Positions 11,301-21,289 of a stretch of 64,000 nt of DNA are shown here, piece by piece. Numbering within the stretch: the first letter of the stretch is position 1; the number at the start of each line of letters is the position of its first letter. Source of the stretch: Carnegiea gigantea (lineage: Eukaryota; Streptophyta; Magnoliopsida; Caryophyllales; Cactaceae); the NCBI GenBank assembly GCA_029747015.1, contig JAKOGI010000443.1, positions 82,501-146,500 on the forward strand. The letters are read 5' to 3'. The notes under the pieces are model-generated. The model was not told where the DNA came from and made no database searches. It saw nothing but the letters and a program-made list of their open reading frames with translations. Position numbers and translations under genes: made by a program.

Positions 11301-11340
11301 TAACTTCCCCATGCTTGAATCACACATTGCCCTCAATGTG
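11301..11340 (-). promoter_or_regulatory. Hairpin plus polypurine-like module of Athila element
   Basis: CACATTG and CAATGTG form a perfect 7-bp stem with a 4-base loop (11,340-11,323). A G-run, AAGCATGGGGAAGTTA, follows at 11,316-11,301. The TGA of the upstream extra ORF (11,335-11,333) lies inside the stem-loop. The true polypurine tract is 1.7 kb further on. Confidence 0.55.
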
Positions 11341-12712
11341 GGCACATAATAGAAAAATAGAAGGGGAGTAGCACAAAGATATCAGAAAGGAGGTGGTGGA
11401 AAGAATGAGGTGGTTGGCCATATGATATATACCAATATCGCCAGGTCTCGAAAAATACCTTATAGCCCTAAAAATATTGAGTATGGGTAGCAAGCATCCC
11501 ACAATGCTCATCGTGGCACTCATGGACAAAGTCCCAAAGAGCGGCGTTCTCAGAAGTAACAAAAGCTCGAAGGGACATTTGCTCATCCTGGATGTACCTA
11601 AGGGTGGCTTAGAGATTAGCATAGTCAGTAAGGGGAGGTTAAGAGGAAGAACTAGGTTCGGTTTGACTAGAACAAGGGCCTGGATGATGGGGTGCTGGTT
11701 GAACAACCTCAGCATCACTAGGTACCCAATAAAGGTTAGCCCAGTGAAGCAAGGTGGTTAATCGACATTAGGAAGCGACAAAAGTTGGTCCCCAGGGTAA
11801 ATCCAACATAAACGCCCTGCGCCAATGTTATAAAATTTCATAATTTCAAAGACCGCTTGATCAAGTCGCTCGGACCCGAAAACTCTATCCTTAGGATTGG
11901 GCTCAATACCCAAAAATCTAGTAATAGTAGTCACAATACCACCTATGACTATTCCACCCTTAGTGCTAATAGCAGCACTATACAATTGCCTAGCCAAAAA
12001 CAAACCGGAGTCAAGCTAGATACTGTCAAGCATACAGGATAAGAAGTACGACTCAGACAATCTCGGGACATTCAGACTATTGTCTCGAGCAAAGAAGCAG
12101 CAAGTCAGGATACACTGAGCTACTCTAATGCAAGGGTTCTTAATATGTGTGCACTTTGATGAACTAGTAATGTACCTAACATTCCCCGAAAGCTCACCCC
12201 AAAATGCATTCGGGTTGAATTCATAGGGGGACTTGTTAGTTCGGTAAATCCATACTTGGTGAAAACTCGAATATATTATTAAAGGTACCTAAGTTCAATT
12301 CATATAATTATCCTTGCAAATAAAACGGTGTGTACCCGACTTGACGTTGAGGCCCTCTAATGACCTCGACATGGAGTGTACTCAGGAACTCTAAGGTCAG
12401 GTCTCGACAGGTATGCTCTTTTATTTCTATAAAGTGTCTCATACCACCTCGTGGAAACAACCACCTAATATCATCTAACATTCCTAATCGAGTTAACAAA
12501 TCCAATTCATAATATTGAGTTGCCACAACTATATGGTCATTCAAAAAATTATATCTGGCAACATGATCAGGATTCATCAAACCAAAGGGGTGAGGGATGT
12601 TACCTTGAGCATGCGCATTCATGGAGGTTCAGGATGTCTTTTGAGGTTGGGTTGGTACTTGAGTTAATGATCCAACCTCCTTGATACTTCTTTGTCTTTT
12701 TATTGGTGCCAT
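11333..12712 (-). pseudogene. Athila ORF-1 / env-like extra ORF
   Basis: The likely start is the ATG at 12,712 (MAPIKRQRS). Recognisable segments are TLEFLSTL near 12,370, an RNPCIRVAQ-like stretch near 12,140, and GGIVIGGIVTTITRFLG near 11,950, all in the order of the Athila ORF-1 family (Pfam PF03078). The C-terminal part near 11,600 reads YIQDEQMSLRAFV. The frame shifts between about 12,300 and 12,000 and again near 11,750, and has stops at 12,632 and elsewhere. In Athila elements such ORFs lie downstream of pol and are often called env-like; their role is unproven. Here it follows the protease region almost directly, because most of pol is missing. Confidence 0.75.
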
Positions 12713-13261
12713 TGTTGCAAAATGAATCAAAAACCAAAACTTAAACCTAAATAAGAAAATTTGAGGAAGAAAAATGAAGATTTTAAGTAAAAAGAAGAAG
12801 AATTAGAGAGAGAAAAAGGTAGTTATGGTGGATGAGTGAAGATGAGATGAGTTTGAAGAAAAAGAAGAAGAAAGAGATGAAATTTGTTGAAGAAAGAGAA
12901 AGTTTAAGTGAAAAGGATGAATTTTGAGTGAAAATTGAAAAAAATTAAAGGGTCACTAGGGTCAAAACCCTTGACGACGGGCTATAGCGGGTCACCAAGG
13001 ACCGTGGGGTTCACCATGGTCTGACCATGGTGTCTACTGACACCATGTTTTTCACTTTTCCTGGTTTGGCACGCTACGGCCGCGGTGCTTTGTTTCTTAG
13101 TTGTGGTGCTGAGCACTTTACATTTTTTTTCTTTTTTTCTATCTCACTTTTTTTTCGTTTTTTTTTTTTTGGTCTCTCTCCTCTGTTTTTTTTTTCGTGT
13201 TTCTAATTTTTTTTATTTGGCTAAAAATAATAAAAAGCTAAGAAAAGAAAAAGGAAACGAA
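12713..13261 (-). other. Non-coding gap between pol remnant and ORF-1
   Basis: Low-complexity sequence: purine-rich 12,730-12,950 and T-rich 13,110-13,210. A GC-rich patch at 12,970-13,085 has repeated CCATGG-type palindromes like those in the LTR promoters. Confidence 0.5.
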
Positions 13262-13279
13262 CTTGGGTTGCCTCCCAAG
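13262..13279 (-). terminator. GGGAGGCAACCC hairpin after pol remnant
   Basis: CTTGGG and CCCAAG form a perfect stem around AGGCAA. The phrase TGGGAGGCAACCCA is a familiar feature at the end of pol in Athila-group elements. Its role is unknown, and the feature type here is only the nearest fit. Confidence 0.4.
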
Positions 13280-13735
13280 AAACACTCTTTTAAGGTCAAG
13301 AGCTTCTTCTTCTATTTTCAGTCCGGATCGGTAAGTGTATGTACATTAGCCTTATCACGGACCACAAAATCAAATGTCTTCAATCGAAGGTACCATCTCA
13401 AAAGCTCCAGTTGAAGGTCCTTCGTCTTTATCAATTTGTATCACAATCCACTATCAGCACAGAAGACATACCGCATACGTAGCCCATCAGAGGGGCTACC
13501 ATCTCAAAATCTACATCTAATCCTTCCATATGGGGCAAAGAGAGAACAGCTTGAGCAAACCTGCAGTAATCACTCATAGAAGATTCGTTAGAAGCATGGG
13601 CCTCAACCTTGGCTATGTTAGGCAACATAGGAGCCGCAAACTCTACCTTAACATGCCTTTGGTTGGGGTCCTCAGTAGAAATCCAGTCAAAGTCTGGAGG
13701 ATCCTCATAATTCAAGACATCTTCCATGTCAATCT
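13280..13735 (-). pseudogene. Post-protease coding remnant, pol mostly deleted
   Basis: A frame from 13,727 (MEDVLNYEDPPDFDW) runs 98 codons to 13,431 and shows no reverse transcriptase or integrase motif. It is one frameshift away from the end of the protease frame. Beyond it, near 13,400, the peptide LLRWYLRLKTFDF weakly resembles the RNase H to chromatin-domain part of Ty3/gypsy pol. The element therefore appears to have lost RT, most of RNase H and integrase. It could also be a lineage-specific linker. Confidence 0.4.
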
Positions 13736-14344
13736 CAGGGAAAGGGGGAGTTCACCCAATAGAGAAGAATTAGAAGAAACCACTTTCTCCTTCATATGGC
13801 AAAATACAGCATAACGCCCTTTTACTTCAAATGTAACCCGTCCCATTCTTACATCTATATAGCAACCAGCTGCAGCCAAAATGGGCCGACCTAGGATAAT
13901 TTCAGCATCATCAGTCTCGAGCATATAAACTATAATAAAGTCTTCTAATACCCAAATATCCCCTATATTGACTAGCACATCTTCTAATCCACCTATGGGT
14001 TGCATTTCAGAACCGTTTGCTAACTGTAGTGCAAAGGGTGCGACTTGTAGTAGCCCTAAGTGAAGCTTATAGAACAAAGAATATGGTATTAAACTGACGC
14101 TTGCACCTAGATCGCATAAAGCTCTCCCAATTTCCACCTTTCCCACAATATAAGGGATAGAGAAGCTACCTGGGTTGGAAAGCTTAGCTGGAAAAATGGT
14201 GGGGATCTCAACAGTGTCATTCTCTATAAATGTGGCGGTCTTGCCAACATCATTTCTCTCCTCACTTCTAGCCATGGTTATTTCTCTACTCTCTTCCATT
14301 GATATATCCTCTGGGTCAGTGAAATCCTCTACTTCTTCGTTCAA
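13712..14344 (-). pseudogene. Retropepsin-like protease, Athila type
   Basis: This frame of 210 codons contains ALCDLGASVSLIPYSLF at about residues 76-92 and ILGRPILAAAGCYIDV at about residues 147-162. These are the two halves of the retropepsin fold as seen in Athila and Tat elements, where DLGAS stands in place of the usual DTG/DSG. It is in phase with the C-terminal part of gag (14,799-14,345), with one TAA at 14,429. The frame shifts near 13,735. It would have processed the gag-pol precursor. It is the best-preserved coding stretch of the element. Confidence 0.8.
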
Positions 14345-14799
14345 GTTGACACAATTACAATGCCCACGAGGGTTAGGTTTAGGCTTGCTAGGAAGTCTAC
14401 CTGGGCAGGAAGATGAAAGGCTAGTTTTTTAGGTAATCAGGGCTTCTAACATCTTGTCATGAGTTGTAAGCACATCAATCTTTGAGGCTAATTGCATAAT
14501 ATACTCATCCTGCGTTTGTTGTGCCATAAGCATACTTTCCATTATTGCTTTTAAATTGGATTTTAGGGGCACTTGAGAAGGGAAAGGAGGTCTTTGAAAA
14601 TCGGGAAGTGGTCTAGCATTCATTGGGGGCATATTCTAAGGGTTTGGATTAGAACTATATGTGAAATTCGGATAATTCTTCCAACCTGGATTGTAGGTAC
14701 TAGAGTAAGGGTTGTTGATCGGTCTCGGGTTGAAGTTTTGAATATAGTTAACTTCACTAGGGTCTTGGAAAAAGGACTCCAGACTTGATGATAAACCTC
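14345..14799 (-). pseudogene. gag, C-terminal part (split by insertion)
   Basis: It continues gag after the inserted LTR pair. The minus strand reads FFQDPSEVNYIQNF from about 14,775, then a proline- and asparagine-rich linker, MAQQTQDEYIMQLASK near 14,500, and the region leading into protease with NPRGHCNC near 14,360. One TAA at 14,429 breaks it. In related Athila elements this linker follows the zinc knuckle directly, so this is the lost half of the gag at 17,466-18,301. Confidence 0.75.
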
Positions 14800-16070
14800 T
14801 GTTTTACACACTTTTAGGCATGATTTTTACCTCTCATCTCGGCGGTTTCTGGTATAATTTCGAGAGTTTAGGGGTCGATTACTCATGCTTTACCTCAAAT
14901 CTACTTAAAAGTTGTGCTTTTGTGTTTACAGGAGTTTGATTTGAATAAATGAGGAAAACAAGCCAATGTCGTGCCGAATGGGAGCAAAAAGGGCAATATT
15001 GAGCTAAAAGTAGGTAGCACGGTGGCCCCATTCTAGGCGGCATGAGCGTGCCACCCACGGAAAGAAGAAAAGGTGAACCAGAGGAGTGGCACGGTGTCCC
15101 CGTGCCATGTGGCACGACCGTGCCGCTTTAGTCCCTGTTGTTTTATCGTGTTTCGGAGTTGTAATTGGGGAGTTTTTTTCTACTATTTTTTTCCTCTCTC
15201 GAAAATAGGCAATTTTAGGACTCCTAGGTTTCATCTTTCATTGTTATCGAATTCAAGGCCTAAGATCGAATTTGGTTTTACGCTTTTAGTAGATTGTCAC
15301 TACAGATTATACAGAGTATACTCTTCTACCTTTTCTTTTACGTTTTAATTCAAGTTTCATACTTTTTGGCATGTTTGTGTTCTTGATTGAGATTATGATT
15401 AGAATGATGTTTAGTGGCTGAATTTCTTAATCTTGGATTGGGTGTAGCCCCTATGATATGATTAGGATTGTTATCCTAGGTTTTAGTGAATTTACGCCCA
15501 TATTATAATTGAACTCTCACTTAACATGCCAGGTGTTCGATGAATTGCCTGAGAGGGTTAAATTCATGTTCGTAATTAGGGTTTAGGAGATTAACGAAAG
15601 TTAGGTCCTTTACTTAGAGTGGCTTTGTGAGTGATTGAATCTCTTAACATGAAAATAGTTAGGGTTTCAATTGGGAATTAGGATTACACAATCTTGTGGT
15701 CTTGCGACTCTAGTTTCATGAAAATAGATAACTAGAGCAGCCTGATCAGTCCAATGACCTTTGAGAGAAGGCGTAGATGCTTTTAACTGGTAATCATTCC
15801 ATTTCAGTTGTCTTGCGGGCGGATTCACATGACCTAGTTTATATTCCAATGGACATCATAGTGTGGTGAATCCCAATCCAGGATCCTCACCATTACTGAT
15901 CTGGATTTAACAGAATTGGAATTAGGTAAACCCACTTCACTAGACTTTAGCCTAGATTGAGTGTTAAAGGTTGATTCGGTGGTTAAAACCAAGTTCCTCG
16001 TGGATACGACCCGTACTTGCCTGTGCTGGCTACAACCGGCACCGTGCACTTGCGGTATATTTTTAACTCA
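14800..16070 (+). mobile_element. LTR 1 of an inverted LTR pair
   Basis: It starts TGTTTTACAC and ends TTTTTAACTCA. Near the end it has GGATACGACCCGTACTTGCC, the usual R-U5 phrase of Athila/Tat-type LTRs. It carries GC-rich palindromes such as GGCACGACCGTGCC at 15,111-15,124. It shares GTGTTCGATGAATTGCCTG with LTR 2 but is otherwise strongly diverged. The spacer ATAAGTTTTTG, the normal lead-in to a TGGCGCC primer site, follows at 16,071-16,081. Confidence 0.65.
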
Positions 16071-16072
16071 AT

Positions 16073-16090
16073 AAGTTTTTGCAAAAACTT
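16073..16090. repeat. 18-bp palindrome joining two LTRs
   Basis: AAGTTTTTGCAAAAACTT is a perfect palindrome. Each half is the spacer between an LTR and its primer site, so the two LTRs meet at their primer-site ends in opposite orientation. Confidence 0.8.
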
Positions 16091-16092
16091 GT

Positions 16093-17465
16093 TGGAAGAA
16101 AAGCAGAGTTTTAATATTTATAAACCCCAAGTGCAAGGTGTATCGTTGAGTACTTGGGGTGTCATCCGCAGGGAATTGTGTTTCCAACTACCAGAGTTCA
16201 CTAGAGTGTCTCAATCTAAGCGAGATCAACGGTGAAGGAGGGGAACTAAACTACGCTACAAACACAGAAACAAGCGACTTGGAGTTGTGATTTTACCAAT
16301 GGATGAACCAACTAACCAAGACGAGTCCTAACCTACCCAAACCACACTATGAACAAGAGATGGTCGGTTGCACCATCAAAGACCACCCAAGCCCTCTCTC
16401 AAGGGTCATGAGCTAGTCTAAGTTGTGTAACCACCTACTTTCGTGGGGTTAGGTGAATTAGACCACAAAACTAGCAACCCCGGACCTAGCTCGATTTGGA
16501 TACTACTTTCGTGTCCCGAACTCGGCCATTCCCTCTCCCACACTAGCAAATTGATCTCACCTCTCAGCATAAGTCAATCGCCCAAAAATATGGATGAAAA
16601 CCCTCTCAGGCATTTCATCGAACACTTGGCGGACGTGAAGGAAAACTCCAGGTTCTAGGCATAAATTGGGTATGGTTAGGCCAAATACAAGATTAATTAG
16701 CAATCAAGAGGCTAATCACGACCTAAGCCAACACAATCTACCAACAAAACATCACAAACACAAGGAAACCTAAACTAACAAACAAGAACATAAACTTGAA
16801 GAACAAAAACAAAGACAATGAAATAAAACGAATCTACACAACTAAATAACATGAATTAACAATAAAAACTAAACATATAAACTAAACAAAACAAATATAA
16901 GAATTAAAATAACAAAACATAAATAAGAACAACAATGAAATAAATAGAGAAAAGGAAGAGGGAAACTTATGCTTGAATTGATTGAAGAACTTGAAATCCA
17001 CAAGCTTGAATCCCAAAATACAAATTACAATCCTAATCTAATCCTCCTATTGAGGTTTTTATTAGCTAAAACCTAAACTAAACTACCCTAAAAATCGCCT
17101 GGAAGAACCCCCGAGCGACCTCCCCCAAAAACGCTCGAAGAGGACTTTAAATAGAAAATCGCGAAATCGGCCGACGAACCCGCCGGGGGGGGCACGACCG
17201 TGCCATGGTGGCACGGCCGTGCCACTTCACTGGTGGCACGGTGGTCCGCCCTCCCCGGTTTGTCCTTATTTGCCGGTTTTCGTCGGTTTTCGCTGTTTTT
17301 CTTCATTTTGTCCCGTCTTCGTCCCTTTTTGCGACGTTTGCTTGATTTTGAGTTATTTCCTGCAAAATATAAATAAAACAAGTAAAAATCCTAAAGATTA
17401 AGTTATTATACGAGCAAAAAGTGGGTGAAAGAGGCACGTAAAATGGGTAAATTTACCGTTCAACA
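16093..17465 (-). mobile_element. LTR 2 of an inverted LTR pair
   Basis: On the minus strand it starts TGTTGAACGG at 17,465 and ends TTCTTCCA at 16,093. It has GCACGGCCGTGCCACC-type palindromes at about 17,190-17,235, TATTTAAAG near 17,147 as a possible TATA box, and GTGTTCGATGAAATGCCTG near 16,625, shared with LTR 1. The flanks of the whole pair (ACCTC / CTTAA) are not a target duplication. Confidence 0.65.
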
Positions 17466-18301
17466 CTTAACAATTCAAAGTCATGTGCTCATTAGAACCA
17501 CAAATTTCACAAGGGGAAGGGGCACTATAATTCACAGCATTAACATTCATTCGACTCAATCTTTGAGTCATAACATCTACTTTAGCAAAAAAGAAAGTAA
17601 GTGCATCAACTTCAAGCTTACCTCCAACCCATTTGGGTTGGCTTCGTTCAGTGGACCATTGGAAATTGTTAAATGTCATCTCCTCAATTAGGTTATGAGC
17701 CTCATCTCTAGTTTTGTTCATTAAGGTTCCTCCAGCAACCGCATCAATAGTGGACCGAATAGGTTGGGTCACACCATTAAAAAAACGCTTGGATAATCAT
17801 CCAACATTGAAGATGATGGTGGATAAACGCAGCAAATCTTTAAACCGCTCCCAAGCTTCATAGAGCTCTCTTAATCTTTTTATGTGAAATTGATGATTTG
17901 ATTCCTCAAACTTGTCATTTTGCTTGGAGGGAAAAACTTAGTGAGGAAAACTCTTATTAACTCATCCCAAGTGGTAACACATCCCGATGGTAAAGAATGT
18001 AGCCAAGCTCCTGCTTCATCGTATAATAAGAAGGGAAATAATCGTAGTTGAATGGTATCGGTGGAGACTCCATTCAGCTTCAATGTGTCGCACACCTCTG
18101 AAAAGATCGAGAGATGTAGATTAGGGCCTATCAAAGGAGTTCTTCCAAACTGGGATTGTTGCACCATGGAAATGGGTGCTAGTTTGAGCTCGAAATTGTT
18201 GGCATCAACATTAGAGCGAGGACGCTTAAGGCAATCCCTTGGACTCTAGGGATAACAAAATCCCGAAGCGTCCTTCTTTGGTCACCTCCTCCTCCTGCCA
18301 T
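17466..18301 (-). pseudogene. gag, N-terminal part (split by insertion)
   Basis: The start is probably ATG at 18,301 (MAGGGGDQRRTLRDF). A frameshift near 18,230 leads into the frame with DANNFELK and the capsid segment RLRLFPFLLYDEAGAWLHSL at about 18,030, which is a clear Retrotrans_gag signature of the Athila/Tat group. After a second shift near 17,800 come AAGGTL-like and NNFQW motifs and the zinc knuckle CEICGSNEHMTLNC at about 17,510-17,469. The insertion at 14,800-17,465 cuts just after the last knuckle cysteine. Gag would form the particle and bind RNA. Confidence 0.85.
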
Positions 18302-18544
18302 ATTTGTTGGATTCCTTTCTGCCTAGCGTCTTTGTTCATCAATCTTTTACTTCTTCCTCCTTAAACGGAAAGTGTAGTCGATCTCGGGATCGGGTTCATA
18401 TAGGAATAGACTTCGCGTAAACGGGGAAGATTCCTGCAAGCACTATCACCAACCCTACCAGCACAATCAAACAAGAAAAATAAAAGTAAAAGGCAATAAA
18501 ATACTTAGTCACTTTTGTAAGGCTAACTCAATAGTTCAGAAATT
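18302..18544 (-). other. 5' leader of Athila element
   Basis: Non-coding leader between primer site and gag, in element orientation from 18,544 to 18,302. Confidence 0.6.
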
Positions 18545-18564
18545 GGTCCCCGGCAATGGTGCCA
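18545..18564 (-). other. Primer-binding site of Athila element
   Basis: TGGCACCATTGCCGGGGACC on the minus strand, 6 bases inside the 5' LTR. It is two changes from the common TGGCGCCGTTGCCGGGGA form over its length. Confidence 0.85.
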
Positions 18565-18570
18565 AAAACT

Positions 18571-19789
18571 TGACCACTTTCGCAAACGCACGGGTAATTG
18601 TAGTATAGATAAAAAGATCGTCCTCAGGGACTAAGGTAATTTATCAAACTTTGTCCATTAGAATATGCTAAGCAAATACTAAATCAAGGGGTTTTGATTT
18701 AACAACTTCATATTTGCTAATTCTAAATCAATTAAGAAAAAACACTTAGGAATTCATGTAGTTAAGAAAGGTGATTGGATCAAAATGATAAACATGTGCT
18801 TTTATTTCGAGGAATTGCGACCTATCCAAAAATACAGTCTATTATTTCAAAATCAACCAAATTTCCCTAAACTAAGCAAAAGTCGTTCTTTCAAACTAAT
18901 TTGCGTTAATCCAAGCTGAATAGATTCAATTACACCCTAATCCTCTCAACATGCAAATCTCTCTTTTGAGACGATGTTATGCTTGGTCTTATCAAGCAGT
19001 CTAACAATCAAACGTTACGTTTCATATTTTCACTTAATTATTTCAAGTGAACAAGCAAACTTTAGCTAAAAGTCCACTCACAACATGATAATCACTTGAT
19101 AGAACGAAATCAAACTAATCATGAAACAAGCACAATTATATTGATTAAAACATGATCCAACTACACTTTTATAAGCTAATGAATTCCTAGACAAAATAAA
19201 CTACTCACACATGATTAAGGATTGAAAACTAATGAACAATTCGGTAAAATCTGAGAGAAAGGGCTTAACAGAGAAAACCTTCGACCAAGGGCTGTAAACC
19301 GCCTCAAAATCAAACATACTAAAGATTTCTCGCTAAAACAATATCCAAACTAAAAATCCTAACTAAAAAAAAGCAGAATTTTAAGAAAGAAAGTGAACTA
19401 TGCTATGCTTCCTATATTCTTTGTTGCTAAACGACGAGACTTTTACAGAGAAGCTTGGATGCTTTCAGCTGCACAACCGAAGGAAAACGAAGAGGCAATA
19501 GTTACACAGCTCACCACGGTCCGACTGTGGTCTTGGCTGGAATCGGTTATCTGCTCTTGTCTTGCTCCACAAGCGTAGCATCACATGGGTATCCGTGGGG
19601 GAGGTCAAAATACATCCAATGATAGTCAAATGCTAGATAAAAAGGCCTAAAATCCTGTAAAATACATCAAATAGCCGTACCCAAGTATAAAAATCGAGAA
19701 TAGGCATATAAATAGTAACTTAAGGCACATAATTCTCCTAGAAAATGTGGTAAATGGCCCTAAAATGATGTATGTATTAGCACTTATCA
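18571..19789 (-). mobile_element. 5' LTR of Athila element
   Basis: This LTR of 1,219 bp matches 8,311-9,560. The TATA region at about 19,450-19,441 has decayed to CTGTAAAAG. The two LTRs differ visibly at many sites, so the insertion is not recent. Confidence 0.9.
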
Positions 19790-19803
19790 ACTGCTCACTC
19801 CTA
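19790..19803 (+). mobile_element. hAT miniature element 1, right end
   Basis: TGCTCACTCCTA (19,792-19,803) is the inverted partner of TAGGGTGAGCA at 7,761. The duplication GATGTAGA follows. Confidence 0.8.
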
Positions 19804-20330
19804 GATGTAGACTTTATGGTTAAAATCTCGTACTTTTAGAAGAATAATGGTGCCCTTGACGATGTGTTTAGGAATAGGGCTATTCTCCTTTGTCTTCTTG
19901 GGGCTTTTCCTATTAGTGGGTGGTTCCATAAATATGTAGCCTGTGATGTGTTTAAGTGCAATGGAGTCAGTGCGCCATGACCAATCACCTAGGACACTCA
20001 TTGTTGCCAACGCTATCTTGTGTTTAGAGCGCATCTACAATCACCAGATCAATTTTTCTCGGGCAGCCCATTGCTGCTCTACATGGGCCTTAGGCTCATT
20101 GGGCCTGGGAACCAGGTAGGATTTGGCCCAGTCTTTTTTTGATGTTTTTCTCTTTCTTTGGGTTCTGCTTCTTTATCTTTTTCTTTTTTCTTTTTTGTAG
20201 ATTTGGCTATGGGAGCATCAGTGGTGTCACGACTTGTAGGAAAAGGAGGAGAAGTAGAGAGGGGCATGGAGGAAATTACTTGAATTGTTTAGCTTTTTCC
20301 TCTTGTCCTCTTGACCAACTTCCCTAAATT
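19804..20330 (+). pseudogene. DUF7745-like extra ORF, copy A, 3' part
   Basis: It resumes the copy A sequence. 19,811-20,070 aligns with 27,013-27,250 of copy B, sharing GTGCGCCATGACCAATCACC and ATCTTGTGTTTAGAG. No open frame survives. Similarity to B fades after about 20,070, with a GC-rich segment at 20,060-20,130 that B lacks. The terminal block with VMRQFG-like residues, seen in B near 27,570, is missing here. Confidence 0.5.
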
Positions 20331-21262
20331 AACTTTTCAGTACTTCGTAATAGAATTCATGCTCTTTTCTTTTTGCTTTATAATAAATTTATGTTCTTCT
20401 AATAAATTTCTTAGTCAAATTAAATTTAATTTTGATCTTATCCTTTAGTTTCTTTCTCACCAAATGGTCAAAATTTGACCATACATTTGGCTTATTGTAA
20501 TTTGCTACATTTCCTTATAACCCAATTTATCTCCTTAATTACTAGGAATTTAAACTAGTTTGGTTAACTTGTAACATATTTGGGTGCAACCGCATACTTC
20601 AAGCAAATGTATTCCACTGACTAATTATTTACAATTAAGTATCCTTTTGTAAAAATTCTATGATTATCGAATTTCTCAAATCAATCATTCCTTCATATGA
20701 TATAAGAAAATGTGTGGCTTACTGCTCCAATTAATATCATAGTCATAGTGTAATTGTCATATTGAAGATAATTAAGTGTTGTTAAATATAACTGGGTGTT
20801 GCAACATAACTCTACACTTACCACTTAGCATGAGGACACAAAACCATATCATGATCTTGAGACCCATTTCTGGTGGCAGGAATGAAGATAGACATTGTTG
20901 ATTATGTTTCTTGTCATCTTACCGATTGTGAGGATATGTCTCCCTGGTGGTGTGATCCTCAACGAATGCTTAAACTTCCTCTTTTGCTAGGGTTTTTATT
21001 TTTATGTTATTATTTTTGAAAAAGCTAACCGTTAATATTTTTTCTAAAAAATTGGGAATTCGTAGATTTATTAGAAAAGATAAAGAAATTAGATCCTAAT
21101 CATAATCTAGAAACTCAGCTAGGTTTTTGGGTTAATGCAGGGCCCAATTCCTAGCCTAAATGGGTTTACTATCTTAGATCAGAACGGTTTGGCCAAAAAT
21201 AAATAGAAAATGAATGAAAAAGAAAAGAATAAGGAGACCAGACAACAATTATACATCAAGTA
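20331..21262 (-). other. Unassigned AT-rich region, possible Tat leader
   Basis: No coding similarity seen. If the LTR to the right is a 5' LTR, this is the leader of a minus-strand Tat element whose gag and pol are deleted. A phrase CTGGGGACTCTACTTG near 21,275 resembles the lead-in seen after Tat LTRs. Confidence 0.3.
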
Positions 21263-21289
21263 GAGTCCCCAGTGAATTTTAGGAAAACG

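Noticed and set aside
8311..19789. A 5-bp target duplication for the Athila element.
   Set aside because: Flanks GGCGC and ACTGC agree at only two of five bases. The insertion is supported by the split hAT element instead.
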